Below are positions 1-7,517 of a stretch of DNA of 27,192 nt, piece after piece. Position numbers and translations under genes: made by a program. Position 1 is the first letter of the stretch. Every line of letters begins with the position of its first letter. Below the pieces are notes generated by a model. It made no database searches, had not been told where the DNA came from, and saw only the letters and a program-made list of their open reading frames with translations. Where the stretch lies: contig DASZLR010000169.1 of assembly GCA_035552275.1 (NCBI GenBank), positions 1 to 27,192 of the forward strand. Direction: 5' to 3'. This stretch comes from DASVLX01 sp035552275 (GTDB lineage: Bacteria > Actinomycetota > Actinomycetes > Mycobacteriales > Pseudonocardiaceae).

Positions 1-102
1 GGCCAGTGCCACATTGGAGTATGGGCCACCGTCCGGCGCCCTGACTTCCGCACACAGCTCGTTCAGCACCGCGGCGAACGGGCGTGGCGGCGCGTCAACC
101 AT
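1..102 (-). CDS. XRE-family helix-turn-helix regulator (partial, N-terminus only)
   Basis: Only the first 34 codons are in the window; the gene continues past the left edge. Reading leftward from an ATG at 102, the product begins MVDAPPRPFAAVLNELCAEV and continues with APDGGPYSNVALA. The pattern FA..LN.L...V....G.PYS is the usual opening of a family of actinobacterial XRE-type DNA-binding proteins (EspR-like architecture), in which it precedes the helix-turn-helix. The helix-turn-helix itself is not visible, so the family call rests on the N-terminal pattern alone. The ribosome binding site is weak. It is divergent from the GGDEF gene, with about 250 bp between the two starts, so the two could share regulation. 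Confidence 0.6.
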   Translation of the reverse strand, partial: MVDAPPRPFAAVLNELCAEVRAPDGGPYSNVALA

Positions 103-160
103 GCCACCCGGTCGATCTTGTACTCATTTGCGGCTCCGCTGCGTCGTCGAGGCGGTTTGG

Positions 161-189
161 TTGAACCGGATGGTCAAGTTCCCTATACT
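161..189 (+). promoter_or_regulatory. Sigma-A type promoter for the GGDEF gene
   Basis: A -35 box TTGAAC (161-166) is followed by a 17-bp spacer and a -10 box TATACT (184-189), which matches 5 of 6 consensus bases. The expected start near 196 gives a leader of about 160 nt before the chosen ATG at 356. The leader holds two adjoining palindromes, CGGGTACCCG (295-304) and CGCATATGCG (303-312). This is one of the best-matching promoters in the window, but it is predicted from sequence only. Confidence 0.55.
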
Positions 190-355
190 CACCGACACCG
201 AGCCGTAACTCAAGAGAAGCCGCGCGAACTACTCCATAAGCGCTAGGACAGGGCGGCTGTTCAACCGTATTGCACGTACCGAATTGGGCGTGGACGGGTA
301 CCCGCATATGCGTGACCGGGCACGTCCATGCGGCGGTGTGGGAGGCCGAGCGACG

Positions 356-1081
356 ATGGTTGAGCAGACAACAACGACGGCGGGGCAACAGATCCCGGCT
401 GTTCCGGAGGTGTCGCGGATGCCGCGCTGCCCCACTTGTGACCAACCTCTCGGATATTTCGCCCGGGATCGACTCACCGGCGTGCTCGATCGTTGGGGTT
501 GGGACGAAACCGCGCCGCGCGCATTCTCCAACGCCATTCGGCGTAATCAACCGATCGCCCTGCTGGTGGTCGATGTGGATCGATTCAAGGACATCAACGA
601 CTCGCGGGGCCACGCTGCCGGCGACACCGTGCTCCAAGCCATCGCCACCGAACTGGACAACGGCACCCGGCACGCCGACATCGTCTGTCGGTACGGCGGC
701 GACGAGTTCGCGCTGCTGTTGCCCGCCGCCGACCTGCCGGGCGCGCTCGCCGTCGCCAGACAACTGCATCAGCGCATCGGCGCGTTGGTGGTGCCGGTCC
801 GCGCGCCGCGGGACGCCTCGATGGCGATGCTGGACGGCCATTCCATCTCCATCGGGCTCGCCGCGCACCTGCCCGGCCAGCCCGGCGCGCCGACCCTGGA
901 TGGTCTGATGCTGGACGCGGATGCGGCGCTGCTGGTCGCCAAACAGCGCGGTCGCGGCCGGACCTACGCCGCGATGCACCGGCCGGGACCAGACGGTGCG
1001 AACGGCCTTGACGGTTCCGACAGCGCGGGCCTGGCCGAGCCGGACATCATCGCGGACTCGGCTCCGACCGGTCTTCGCTGA
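356..1081 (+). CDS. Stand-alone GGDEF-domain protein (probable diguanylate cyclase)
   Basis: The 241-residue product carries one GGDEF domain, the family that condenses two GTP into the second messenger cyclic di-GMP. Visible motifs are the domain-opening DRLTGVLDRWGW (about residues 38-49), the metal/nucleotide region DVDRFKDIND (73-82), and an intact GGDEF at 114-118. An RxxD inhibitory site (R105, D108) is placed five residues before it, as in feedback-inhibited enzymes such as PleD. An N-terminal C25-P-T-C28 pair precedes the domain and could bind metal or be redox active. There is no membrane segment, PAS, GAF or EAL domain, so the input signal is not evident. The ATG at 356 was chosen because GGAGG lies 10 nt upstream; an in-frame ATG at 308 and TTG at 284 lack one. 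The 3' end overlaps the convergent BrkB gene by 35 bp. Confidence 0.85.
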   Translation: MVEQTTTTAGQQIPAVPEVSRMPRCPTCDQPLGYFARDRLTGVLDRWGWDETAPRAFSNAIRRNQPIALLVVDVDRFKDINDSRGHAAGDTVLQAIATELDNGTRHADIVCRYGGDEFALLLPAADLPGALAVARQLHQRIGALVVPVRAPRDASMAMLDGHSISIGLAAHLPGQPGAPTLDGLMLDADAALLVAKQRGRGRTYAAMHRPGPDGANGLDGSDSAGLAEPDIIADSAPTGLR

Positions 1082-2024
1082 CCCGGCGCAGCCGACGCCA
1101 TTTGCCACGCTGCCGCCGGCTCGGCTTCGCTGGCCAGAATTCCTCGATGGCGCTGTTGAAGTGCGCGCCGATGATGATCGCCAGACCGATGAAGAACGTG
1201 AACAGCAGGAACGCGATCGGCGCGGCCAGCGCGCCGTAGGTGTAGCCGGTGCGGCCGATCCACATCAGGTAGATCCGCAGCCCGATGGTGGCCAACAGGA
1301 ACACCGTCATGGCCAGCGCGGCGCCGGGCAGCCCGCGGCGCCAGGGCAGCTTGTGCGGCAGCGCGACCTTGTACAGCGTGGCCAGCGCGATGATCAGCAG
1401 CACCGCGACCACCGGGTAGTAGAACACGCTGGTCACGCTGGCGATGGTCGACTGCCAGGCGGTCGGGAACACCTTGGGCAGCAGGTCCGGCCCCAGCGCC
1501 AGCACCGGCAGCCCGATGATCGCGAGCACCAACCCCACCAGGTACAGCAGCAGCGCCACGATCCGCTGCCACACGTCGCTGCGCTCGCCGTGCTGGCCGT
1601 AGGCGACGGTGATCGCGTCCACGAACGAGGCGATCGCCGATGAGCCGGCCCACAGCGACAGCAGGAAGCCGAACGAGGCGATCTCGGTCTGCGCCTTGGT
1701 GAGAATGTCGGTGATGGTGGGTTCGATGATCGTCTCGACCACGTTCGGACTGAACACCGTGCGGCTGAACGCGATCAGCTTGTCCCGCTCGGCGGTCACC
1801 AGCCCCGGGCCGAACCAGTGGCCGAGAAGGCCGAGGCTGCCCAGCAGCCCGAGCAGCAGCGGCGGCAGCGACAGCGTCTGCCAGAACGCGGCCTCGGCGG
1901 CTTCGGAGAAAATGCTGCCCCGCCACGCCTTGTCCAGTGTTCGGACAACCAGCCGCCAGGCGCCGCGCTGCTGCGTTTTGGCTGCGGCGGACCCGTACTT
2001 CGGCGTGGGGGCGGCGGTGTTCAT
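1047..2024 (-). CDS. YihY/virulence factor BrkB family membrane protein
   Basis: The 325-residue product has about six hydrophobic segments (near residues 45-68, 115-140, 153-180, 200-222, 232-258 and 262-290) and a basic C-terminal tail rich in R and K. The layout and the segment FWQTLSLPPLLLGLLGSLG match the YihY/BrkB family of inner-membrane proteins. The molecular function is unsettled: the founding BrkB was linked to serum resistance in Bordetella, and the older 'ribonuclease BN' name for YihY is a misassignment. The start is the ATG that gives a short soluble N-terminus; no strong ribosome binding site is seen. The gene converges on the GGDEF gene with a 35-bp tail overlap and diverges from the helicase gene. 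Confidence 0.85.
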   Translation of the reverse strand: MNTAAPTPKYGSAAAKTQQRGAWRLVVRTLDKAWRGSIFSEAAEAAFWQTLSLPPLLLGLLGSLGLLGHWFGPGLVTAERDKLIAFSRTVFSPNVVETIIEPTITDILTKAQTEIASFGFLLSLWAGSSAIASFVDAITVAYGQHGERSDVWQRIVALLLYLVGLVLAIIGLPVLALGPDLLPKVFPTAWQSTIASVTSVFYYPVVAVLLIIALATLYKVALPHKLPWRRGLPGAALAMTVFLLATIGLRIYLMWIGRTGYTYGALAAPIAFLLFTFFIGLAIIIGAHFNSAIEEFWPAKPSRRQRGKWRRLRRVSEDRSEPSPR

Positions 2025-2171
2025 CGATGTCCAGCATGGTGCATCTCACCCAAATCGACCGGTCGCCGTCGCCGTGTCGCGCCGAGTCGTGACCGGTAGG
2101 CTGCGGAGGTTGTGCCAAGCCGGGCCATGCCGGGAATGCCGCCGGGAATCGTTGGGAGGAGCGAGGAGTCC

Positions 2172-3914
2172 GTGGCCGAGCCCGTCACACTCGACCTGAC
2201 CGACCGTCTCTGGTCCCAGCCGCTGCGTGCCTGGCAGCGGCGGGCGCTGACCAGCTACCTGGCGAAGCGACCGCGGGACTTCCTGGCGGTGGCCACCCCC
2301 GGCGCCGGCAAGACCGCGTTCGGGCTGCGGGTGGCGGCGGAGCTGCTGGCCGACCGCACGGTCGCCGCGGTGACCGTGGTGACGCCGACCGAGCATCTCA
2401 AGCACCAGTGGGCGGCGGCCGCGCGGGCGGTCGGCATCCCGATCGACTCGAACTTCCGCAACACCACCGGTGCCACCTCGTCCGATTTCGTCGGCGTCGC
2501 GGTCACCTACGCGCAGGTGGCGGCCCATCCGGCCCGGCACCGGGTGCGCACCGAGCAGCGCAAGACGCTGGTGATCCTCGATGAGATCCACCACGGCGGC
2601 GACGCGAAATCCTGGGGCGACGCGATCCAGGAGGCGTTCACCCCGGCGGTCCGCCGGCTGGCGCTGACCGGCACGCCGTTCCGAAGCGACGACACGCCGA
2701 TTCCGTTCGTCGGCTACGAGCCCGATCCGGCAGGTTTCCTGCGCAGCCGCGCCGACCACAGCTACGGCTACGCCGACGCGCTCCGCGACGGGGTGGTGCG
2801 GCCGGTGATCTTCCTCGCCTATTCGGGTGAGGCGAGCTGGCGGACCAACGCCGGCGAGGAGTTCACCGCGCGGCTGGGCGAGCCGATGACCAACGAGCAG
2901 ACCGCGCGAGCCTGGCGGACCGCGCTGGACCCGAACGGCGAGTGGATTCCCTCGGTGCTGCACGCCGCCGACACCCGGCTCGCGCAACTGCGGTCCGGCG
3001 GCATGCCGGACGCCGCCGGGCTGGTGATCGCCTCCGACCACGAGTCGGCCAAGGCGTACGCGAAGCTGCTCACCGACGTGGCCGGCGAGCCGCCGACCGT
3101 GGTGCTCTCCGACGATCCCAAGGCGTCCGGCCGGATCGGCGAGTTCGCCGAGTCCGATGGCCGGTGGCTGGTCGCGGTGCGGATGGTCAGCGAGGGCGTG
3201 GACGTGCCGAGGCTGGCCGTCGGCGTCTACGCGACCAGCGCGTCCACTCCGCTGTTCTTCGCCCAGGCGGTCGGCCGGTTCGTCCGGGCCCGCCAGCCGG
3301 GCGAGACGGCCAGCGTGTTCGTGCCCAGCGTGCCGGTGCTGCTGGAGCTGGCCAGCCAGATGGAGGCCGAGCGCGATCACGTGCTGGGCAAGCCGCACCG
3401 GGAGAAGGACGGCTGGGACGACGAACTGCTGGCCGAGGCCAACCGGACCCGCGACGAGTTGGGCGAAGAGGAGCGCGCGTTCACCTCGCTCGGCGCGTCC
3501 GCCGAGCTGGACCAGGTGATCTACGACGGTTCCTCGTTCGGCACCGCGGTGTTCGCCGGCACGGTCGAGGAACAGGAGTACCTGGGACTGCCGGGGTTGC
3601 TGGAACCCGACCAGGTGCGGGCGCTGCTGCGGCAGCGGCAGGAACGCCAGCTCACCCAGCCGTCCTCGGATCAGGCGGCCCAGACGCAGGCTTCGGCACC
3701 GGAGTCGGCGGCGGCCCGGTCGGGGACGGTGGCCGAGCGGCTGGCCGCCTTGCGCAAGGAGCTGAACACGCTGGTCGCGATGTACCACCACCGCACCAGC
3801 AAGCCGCACGGCGCCATCCACGGCGAGCTGCGGCGCAGCTGCGGCGGTCCGCCGACCGCGATGGCCACCGTCGAGCAGCTTGCGGAACGGATCGCCACGC
3901 TCCGCTCCTGGTGA
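2172..3914 (+). CDS. Superfamily 2 DEAH-type helicase
   Basis: The 580-residue product has the two-lobed helicase core. Visible motifs are Walker A ATPGAGKT (residues 41-48), Walker B DEIHH (137-141), motif III LTGTP (165-169), and motif VI QAVGRFVRAR (365-374) with its arginine finger. A Q-like LRAWQRRAL precedes Walker A. The region after about residue 400 is charged, with a stretch rich in Q, A and S (about 500-530) and a final helical part. ATP hydrolysis and nucleic-acid translocation are expected; the substrate is unknown. The GTG at 2172 was chosen because GGAGGA (2155-2160) lies 11 nt upstream and the conserved part begins directly after. An in-frame GTG at 2112 would add 20 residues, with a TAGGCT -10-like box just before it, and cannot be excluded. 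A weak 7-bp hairpin (3911-3932) follows the stop. Confidence 0.85.
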   Translation: MAEPVTLDLTDRLWSQPLRAWQRRALTSYLAKRPRDFLAVATPGAGKTAFGLRVAAELLADRTVAAVTVVTPTEHLKHQWAAAARAVGIPIDSNFRNTTGATSSDFVGVAVTYAQVAAHPARHRVRTEQRKTLVILDEIHHGGDAKSWGDAIQEAFTPAVRRLALTGTPFRSDDTPIPFVGYEPDPAGFLRSRADHSYGYADALRDGVVRPVIFLAYSGEASWRTNAGEEFTARLGEPMTNEQTARAWRTALDPNGEWIPSVLHAADTRLAQLRSGGMPDAAGLVIASDHESAKAYAKLLTDVAGEPPTVVLSDDPKASGRIGEFAESDGRWLVAVRMVSEGVDVPRLAVGVYATSASTPLFFAQAVGRFVRARQPGETASVFVPSVPVLLELASQMEAERDHVLGKPHREKDGWDDELLAEANRTRDELGEEERAFTSLGASAELDQVIYDGSSFGTAVFAGTVEEQEYLGLPGLLEPDQVRALLRQRQERQLTQPSSDQAAQTQASAPESAAARSGTVAERLAALRKELNTLVAMYHHRTSKPHGAIHGELRRSCGGPPTAMATVEQLAERIATLRSW

Positions 3915-3947
3915 CCAGGTCCGAGTGGTCACAATCACATTTCAGTC

Positions 3948-3976
3948 TTGTGGTCCGTGCGTCCGCGGCATATGTT
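3948..3976 (+). promoter_or_regulatory. Candidate promoter of the sugar-importer operon
   Basis: TTGTGG (3948-3953), a 17-bp spacer and TATGTT (3971-3976) form a plausible -35/-10 pair. The -10 box coincides with the left arm of the large dyad at 3971-4014, so a repressor bound there would block RNA polymerase. The -10 matches only 4 of 6 consensus bases, so the assignment is tentative. Confidence 0.35.
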
Positions 3977-4014
3977 GTGGCTCACAACATTCGAATGTTG
4001 CCGGCCACAACATA
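3971..4014. promoter_or_regulatory. 44-bp concentric dyad, probable ROK-repressor operator
   Basis: An inner perfect 16-bp palindrome CAACATTCGAATGTTG (3985-4000) is flanked by perfect 11-bp arms TATGTTGTGGC (3971-3981) and GCCACAACATA (4004-4014). Both share the centre 3992/3993, separated by 3-nt spacers. The left half also reads as its own dyad, TGTTGTG-GCT-CACAACA. Repeated TTGTG/CACAA half sites suggest two or three repressor dimers in a row. It lies 33 bp before the binding-protein start and overlaps the candidate -10. The natural ligand is the ROK protein encoded at the end of the same cluster; that pairing is inferred. Confidence 0.7.
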
Positions 4015-4031
4015 CTCGGTTCACTCGGTTC
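4014..4031 (+). repeat. 9-bp tandem duplication in the importer leader
   Basis: ACTCGGTTC occurs twice head to tail (4014-4022 and 4023-4031) and is followed by AC, directly between the large dyad and the AAGGGA ribosome binding site. It may be a simple slippage duplication or part of the regulatory region. Confidence 0.6.
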
Positions 4032-4046
4032 ACAAGGGACGCAACG

Positions 4047-5168
4047 ATGCGGAGAAACACCCTCGCCCTGCTCGCCGCCGGCTCGGGCCTTGTCCTGGCC
4101 CTGACGGCATGTGGGGCCAACAGTTCCAACAGTTCCAGTGGCTCCGGCGGTTCGAGCGGAGGGTCCGCGAGCGGCCCGAAGATCGGCGTGATCCTGCCTG
4201 AGACAGCGACCTCGGCCCGGTGGGCCGGCTTCGACGCCCCGATGCTGCAGAAGTCGCTGACCGCGGCGGGCCTCGATCCGATCATCGAGAACGCCCAGGG
4301 CGACAACCAGAAGTTCTCCCAGTACGCCGACAGCATGCTCAGCCAGGGCGTCAAGGTGCTGATCATCGCCGCGCCCAGCGGGGACGTCGGCGCGACGGTC
4401 GAGCAGAAGGCCAAGCAGCAGGGTGTGCCGGTGATCGACTACGACCGGCTCAACGCCGGCGGCAGCGCCGACTACTACGTCAGCTTCGACAACGTCCGGG
4501 TCGGCAATCTGCAGGGCACCGCGCTGAAGGACGCGCTGGCCAGCAAGCCGGGCGCCGGGGTCATCGAGATCGAGGGCTCGCCGACCGACAACAACGCCAC
4601 CCTGTTCCACAATGGACAGGAGCAGGTCGTCAAGCCGCTGTACGACTCGGGCGCGCTCAAGCTGGTGGCCAGCCAGGCGATCGACGGCTGGGACAACCAG
4701 AAGGGCGGCACCACCTTCGAGCAGTTGCTCACCGCCAACGGCGGCAAGATCGACGGCGTGCTGGCCGCCAACGACGGCCTCGCCGGCGCGATCATCACCG
4801 TGCTGCAGAAGGACGGCCTGGCCGGCAAGGTGGCGGTGACCGGGCAGGACGCCACCGCAGCCGGCCTGCAGGACATCCTTGAGGGCGTCCAGTACTCGAC
4901 GGTGTTCAAGCCGATCCAGCAGGAGGCCGACGCGGCCGCGAAGCTGGCGGCTGACCTGGTGAAGGGCGACACCTCGGCGGCCGACGCGGCGGCGACCGCG
5001 AACACGATCGACCCGAACACCCAGCGGAACGTCAAGTCCATCCTGCTCACGCCGCAGTCGATCACGAAGGACAACGTGAAGATCGTGGTTCAGCAGGGCT
5101 ACGTGAAGGCCAGCGACATCTGCACCGGACCGACCGTGTCGGTGTGTGCCCAACTCGGTATCTCGTAG
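4047..5168 (+). CDS. xylF: Sugar ABC transporter substrate-binding lipoprotein (xylose type)
   Basis: The 373-residue product begins with a short basic signal peptide (MRRNTLALL) and a lipobox ending LTAC, giving lipid attachment at C22. A Ser/Gly-rich linker follows. The mature part is a type I periplasmic binding domain: KIGVILPETATSARW opens the first lobe. VPVIDYDRLNAGG, AANDGLAGAIITVLQ and GKVAVTGQDATAAGLQ are typical of pentose binders such as D-xylose-binding XylF. It would capture sugar outside the membrane and hand it to the permease. The ATG at 4047 has AAGGGA 7 nt upstream. It is the first gene of the cluster, directly after the large dyad. Xylose is the best substrate guess, but ribose or another pentose is possible. 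Confidence 0.82.
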   Translation: MRRNTLALLAAGSGLVLALTACGANSSNSSSGSGGSSGGSASGPKIGVILPETATSARWAGFDAPMLQKSLTAAGLDPIIENAQGDNQKFSQYADSMLSQGVKVLIIAAPSGDVGATVEQKAKQQGVPVIDYDRLNAGGSADYYVSFDNVRVGNLQGTALKDALASKPGAGVIEIEGSPTDNNATLFHNGQEQVVKPLYDSGALKLVASQAIDGWDNQKGGTTFEQLLTANGGKIDGVLAANDGLAGAIITVLQKDGLAGKVAVTGQDATAAGLQDILEGVQYSTVFKPIQQEADAAAKLAADLVKGDTSAADAAATANTIDPNTQRNVKSILLTPQSITKDNVKIVVQQGYVKASDICTGPTVSVCAQLGIS

Positions 5169-5186
5169 CCGGTTCCAGCCAGCCCG

Positions 5187-5223
5187 CCGTGGTGGGGCGT
5201 GGACATCCCGCGCCCTGCCACGG
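5187..5223 (+). other. RNA hairpin between the binding-protein and ATPase genes
   Basis: CCGTGG-TG-GGGCG (5187-5199) pairs with CGCCC-TG-CCACGG (5211-5223), giving a 6 + 5 bp stem with a 2 x 2 internal mismatch and an 11-nt loop. No U-tract follows. Such hairpins between a binding-protein gene and the membrane-component genes commonly stabilise the upstream transcript or terminate part of transcription, so that the binding protein is made in excess. That role is inferred here. Confidence 0.45.
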
Positions 5224-5241
5224 CACCCCAACGGAGTGGAC

Positions 5242-6015
5242 ATGAGCGAACCCATCCTCGAGCTGCGCGACATCAACAAGAGCTTCGGGCCGGTGCACGT
5301 GCTGCACGACGTGAGCCTGTCGGTGCGGGCCGGCGAGGTGACCGCGTTGGTCGGCGACAACGGGGCGGGCAAGACGACCCTCGTCAAGTGCATCGCCGGC
5401 ATCTATCCGTTCGACAGCGGCGAAGTGCTGTTCAACGGAACGCCGGTGCACATCCACAACCCCCGGGACGCCGCGACGCTGGGCATCGAGGTCGTGTATC
5501 AGGACCTCGCGCTCGCCGACAACCTCGACATCGTGCAGAACATGTTCCTGGGCCGGGAAAACGTCCGCTCGGGCATGTTGGACGAGGCGTCGATGGAACT
5601 GGCCGCGCGGCGCACGCTCGCCTCGCTGTCGGTGCGCACGGTGAAATCGGTGCGGACGCCGGTGTCCTCGTTGTCCGGCGGGCAGCGGCAGACGGTGGCC
5701 ATCGCCAAAGCCGTGCTGTGGAACAGCAAGGTGGTCCTGCTGGACGAGCCGACCGCCGCGCTCGGCGTCGCGCAGACCCGGCAGGTGCTGGACCTCGTTC
5801 GACGGCTGGCTGAACAGGGTCTCGGCGTGGTGCTGATCAGCCACAACATGAACGACGTGTTCGAGGTCGCGGACCGGATCGCGACTCTCTATCTCGGTCG
5901 GCTGGCGGCCGAGGTGTCGGCCAAGGACGTGACCAGCTCCACGATTGTCGAGTTGATCACCTCCGGCCGGTCCGGTGATCTCGGTTTGGCCCGCCCCGAT
6001 GTCGCGACGGTGTGA
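5242..6015 (+). CDS. xylG: Sugar ABC transporter ATP-binding protein (single-domain XylG type)
   Basis: The 257-residue product contains one complete ABC ATPase domain: Walker A GDNGAGKTT (38-46), Q-loop Q87, signature LSGGQRQ (144-150), Walker B VVLLDEP (164-170) and switch H201. Enterobacterial XylG and RbsA carry two fused ABC domains in about 500 residues. This protein has one and would act as a homodimer, as in other bacterial sugar importers of the FrcA kind. It powers uptake through the permease encoded next. The ATG at 5242 has GGAG 5 nt upstream. The stop is followed after 8 nt by the permease ATG, indicating one transcript and probable translational coupling. Confidence 0.85.
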   Translation: MSEPILELRDINKSFGPVHVLHDVSLSVRAGEVTALVGDNGAGKTTLVKCIAGIYPFDSGEVLFNGTPVHIHNPRDAATLGIEVVYQDLALADNLDIVQNMFLGRENVRSGMLDEASMELAARRTLASLSVRTVKSVRTPVSSLSGGQRQTVAIAKAVLWNSKVVLLDEPTAALGVAQTRQVLDLVRRLAEQGLGVVLISHNMNDVFEVADRIATLYLGRLAAEVSAKDVTSSTIVELITSGRSGDLGLARPDVATV

Positions 6016-6023
6016 GGAACTCC

Positions 6024-7454
6024 ATGTCCACGATGAAAACGCCGGCGGCCGGAGTGCCGATGTCCGCCGCCATCTCCGATTTCGGCATCGACACCACCTC
6101 CAGGTCGACGCTTGAGGCGATCCGCGACTATTTCGGCCGGGTGCGCGGCGGTGAGCTCGGCGCGCTCCCGGCGCTGCTGGGCCTGCTGGTGCTGGTCGTC
6201 GTGTTCACCACGCTGTCGGGGTATTTCCTGACCCTCAACAACGTGGCGAATCTGTTCGAGCAGGGCGCCGGCCAGACCATCATCGCGATGGGCATCGTGC
6301 CGGTGCTGCTGCTCGGCGAGATCGACCTGTCCGCCGGCACCGCGTCCGGCGTTGCCGCGTCGGTGATGGCGCTGCATTTCGTCGATCACGGAAACCTGTT
6401 GGGCGCGTTCGGTCCTACGGTGTTCTACGCGTTCATCGCCGGAGCTGTGATCGCCGCCGTGCTGTCCGCGTTGAACCGGATCTGGATCGGCACGGCGCTG
6501 TCCGTGGTGGTCATCGTGATCATGTTCGCCGGGTTCGCGGCCAACCCGTGGATCGAGATGCTGCTGGCGATCTCGGTCGGCACGGTGATCGGCTGCCTCA
6601 CCGGTTTCATGGTGTCCAAGATCGGCATCCCGGCGTTCGTTGTCACGCTGGCGCTGTTCATCGCCTGGTTCGGCGTGATCGAGCAATTGGTCGGGCAGGG
6701 CGGTGAACTGTCCATTCGGGAGAGCCACGTGCTGCAGCAGGTGACCAACGGGAACCTCAACGTGCTGGGAAGCTGGCTGCTGTTCGGGATTTTCGCCGGC
6801 GGATACGCCGTCGTCGTGCTGTACCGGCATGTCAGCCGGCTGCGACATGGTTTGGTCGCCCAGCCGACGACGTTGATCGTGGCGAAGGTGCTGGCGGTCC
6901 TGGTGCTCGGTGCGGGAGCCACGATCCTCTTCACTCTCAACCGTGCGGCGAACCCGAACGTGACCACGATCGAGGGCGTCCCGTATGTGGTGCCGATCAT
7001 CCTGGTGCTGCTGGTGGTCGGCACGTTCCTGTTGGACCGCACCAGATACGGCCGGCACGTCTACGCCGTCGGCGGCAACCGGGAGGCGGCCCGCCGGGCC
7101 GGCGTCAACGTGGACCGGATCCGGATGAGCGTGTTCGTCATCTGTTCCTCGGTGGCCGCGGTCGGGGCGATCGTCTACACCTCGAAGGTCGGCTCGGTGG
7201 ACGGCAACGCCGGCAACGGCAACACGCTGCTGTTCGCCGTCGGCGCGGCGGTGATCGGTGGCACCTCGCTGTTCGGCGGCCGGGGCCGCCTGCGCGACGC
7301 GGTGATCGGCGGTCTGGTGCTGGCCACCGTGCAGAACGGCCTGGGACTGCTGGGCTATCAGGCGGCCACGGTGAATATCATCACGGGGCTGGTCCTGCTG
7401 GTCGCGGCCACGGTGGATGCGTTGTCCCGGCGTCGCGCCACGATTCTGCGCTGA
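6024..7454 (+). CDS. xylH: Sugar ABC transporter permease (xylose type)
   Basis: The 476-residue product has a soluble N-terminal part of about 50 residues and then roughly ten or more hydrophobic segments. It matches the branched permease family of ribose/xylose importers (BPD_transp_2). Characteristic stretches are GMGIVPVLLLGEIDLSAG-like (QTIIAMGIVPVLLLGEIDLS), YAVGGNREAARRAGVNVDRI, which is the cytoplasmic loop that contacts the ATPase, and AVIGGTSLFGGRGRL. The length is longer than RbsC (about 320) and fits the XylH class with extra membrane segments. The start at 6024 uses GAGGA, which overlaps the stop of the ATPase gene. An in-frame GTG at 6012 overlapping that stop is less likely. 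Confidence 0.85.
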   Translation: MSTMKTPAAGVPMSAAISDFGIDTTSRSTLEAIRDYFGRVRGGELGALPALLGLLVLVVVFTTLSGYFLTLNNVANLFEQGAGQTIIAMGIVPVLLLGEIDLSAGTASGVAASVMALHFVDHGNLLGAFGPTVFYAFIAGAVIAAVLSALNRIWIGTALSVVVIVIMFAGFAANPWIEMLLAISVGTVIGCLTGFMVSKIGIPAFVVTLALFIAWFGVIEQLVGQGGELSIRESHVLQQVTNGNLNVLGSWLLFGIFAGGYAVVVLYRHVSRLRHGLVAQPTTLIVAKVLAVLVLGAGATILFTLNRAANPNVTTIEGVPYVVPIILVLLVVGTFLLDRTRYGRHVYAVGGNREAARRAGVNVDRIRMSVFVICSSVAAVGAIVYTSKVGSVDGNAGNGNTLLFAVGAAVIGGTSLFGGRGRLRDAVIGGLVLATVQNGLGLLGYQAATVNIITGLVLLVAATVDALSRRRATILR

Positions 7455-7517
7455 GATGGGTGGCCGGGTGGTCGACGCGGTGTCTGTTGATGCGGTGTGC
7501 GTCGGCGCGGTGCCTCG

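Noticed and set aside
2046..3938. A 630-codon minus-strand frame opposite the helicase gene
   Set aside because: The helicase motifs are on the plus strand; the opposite frame is R/G/H-rich with no domain.
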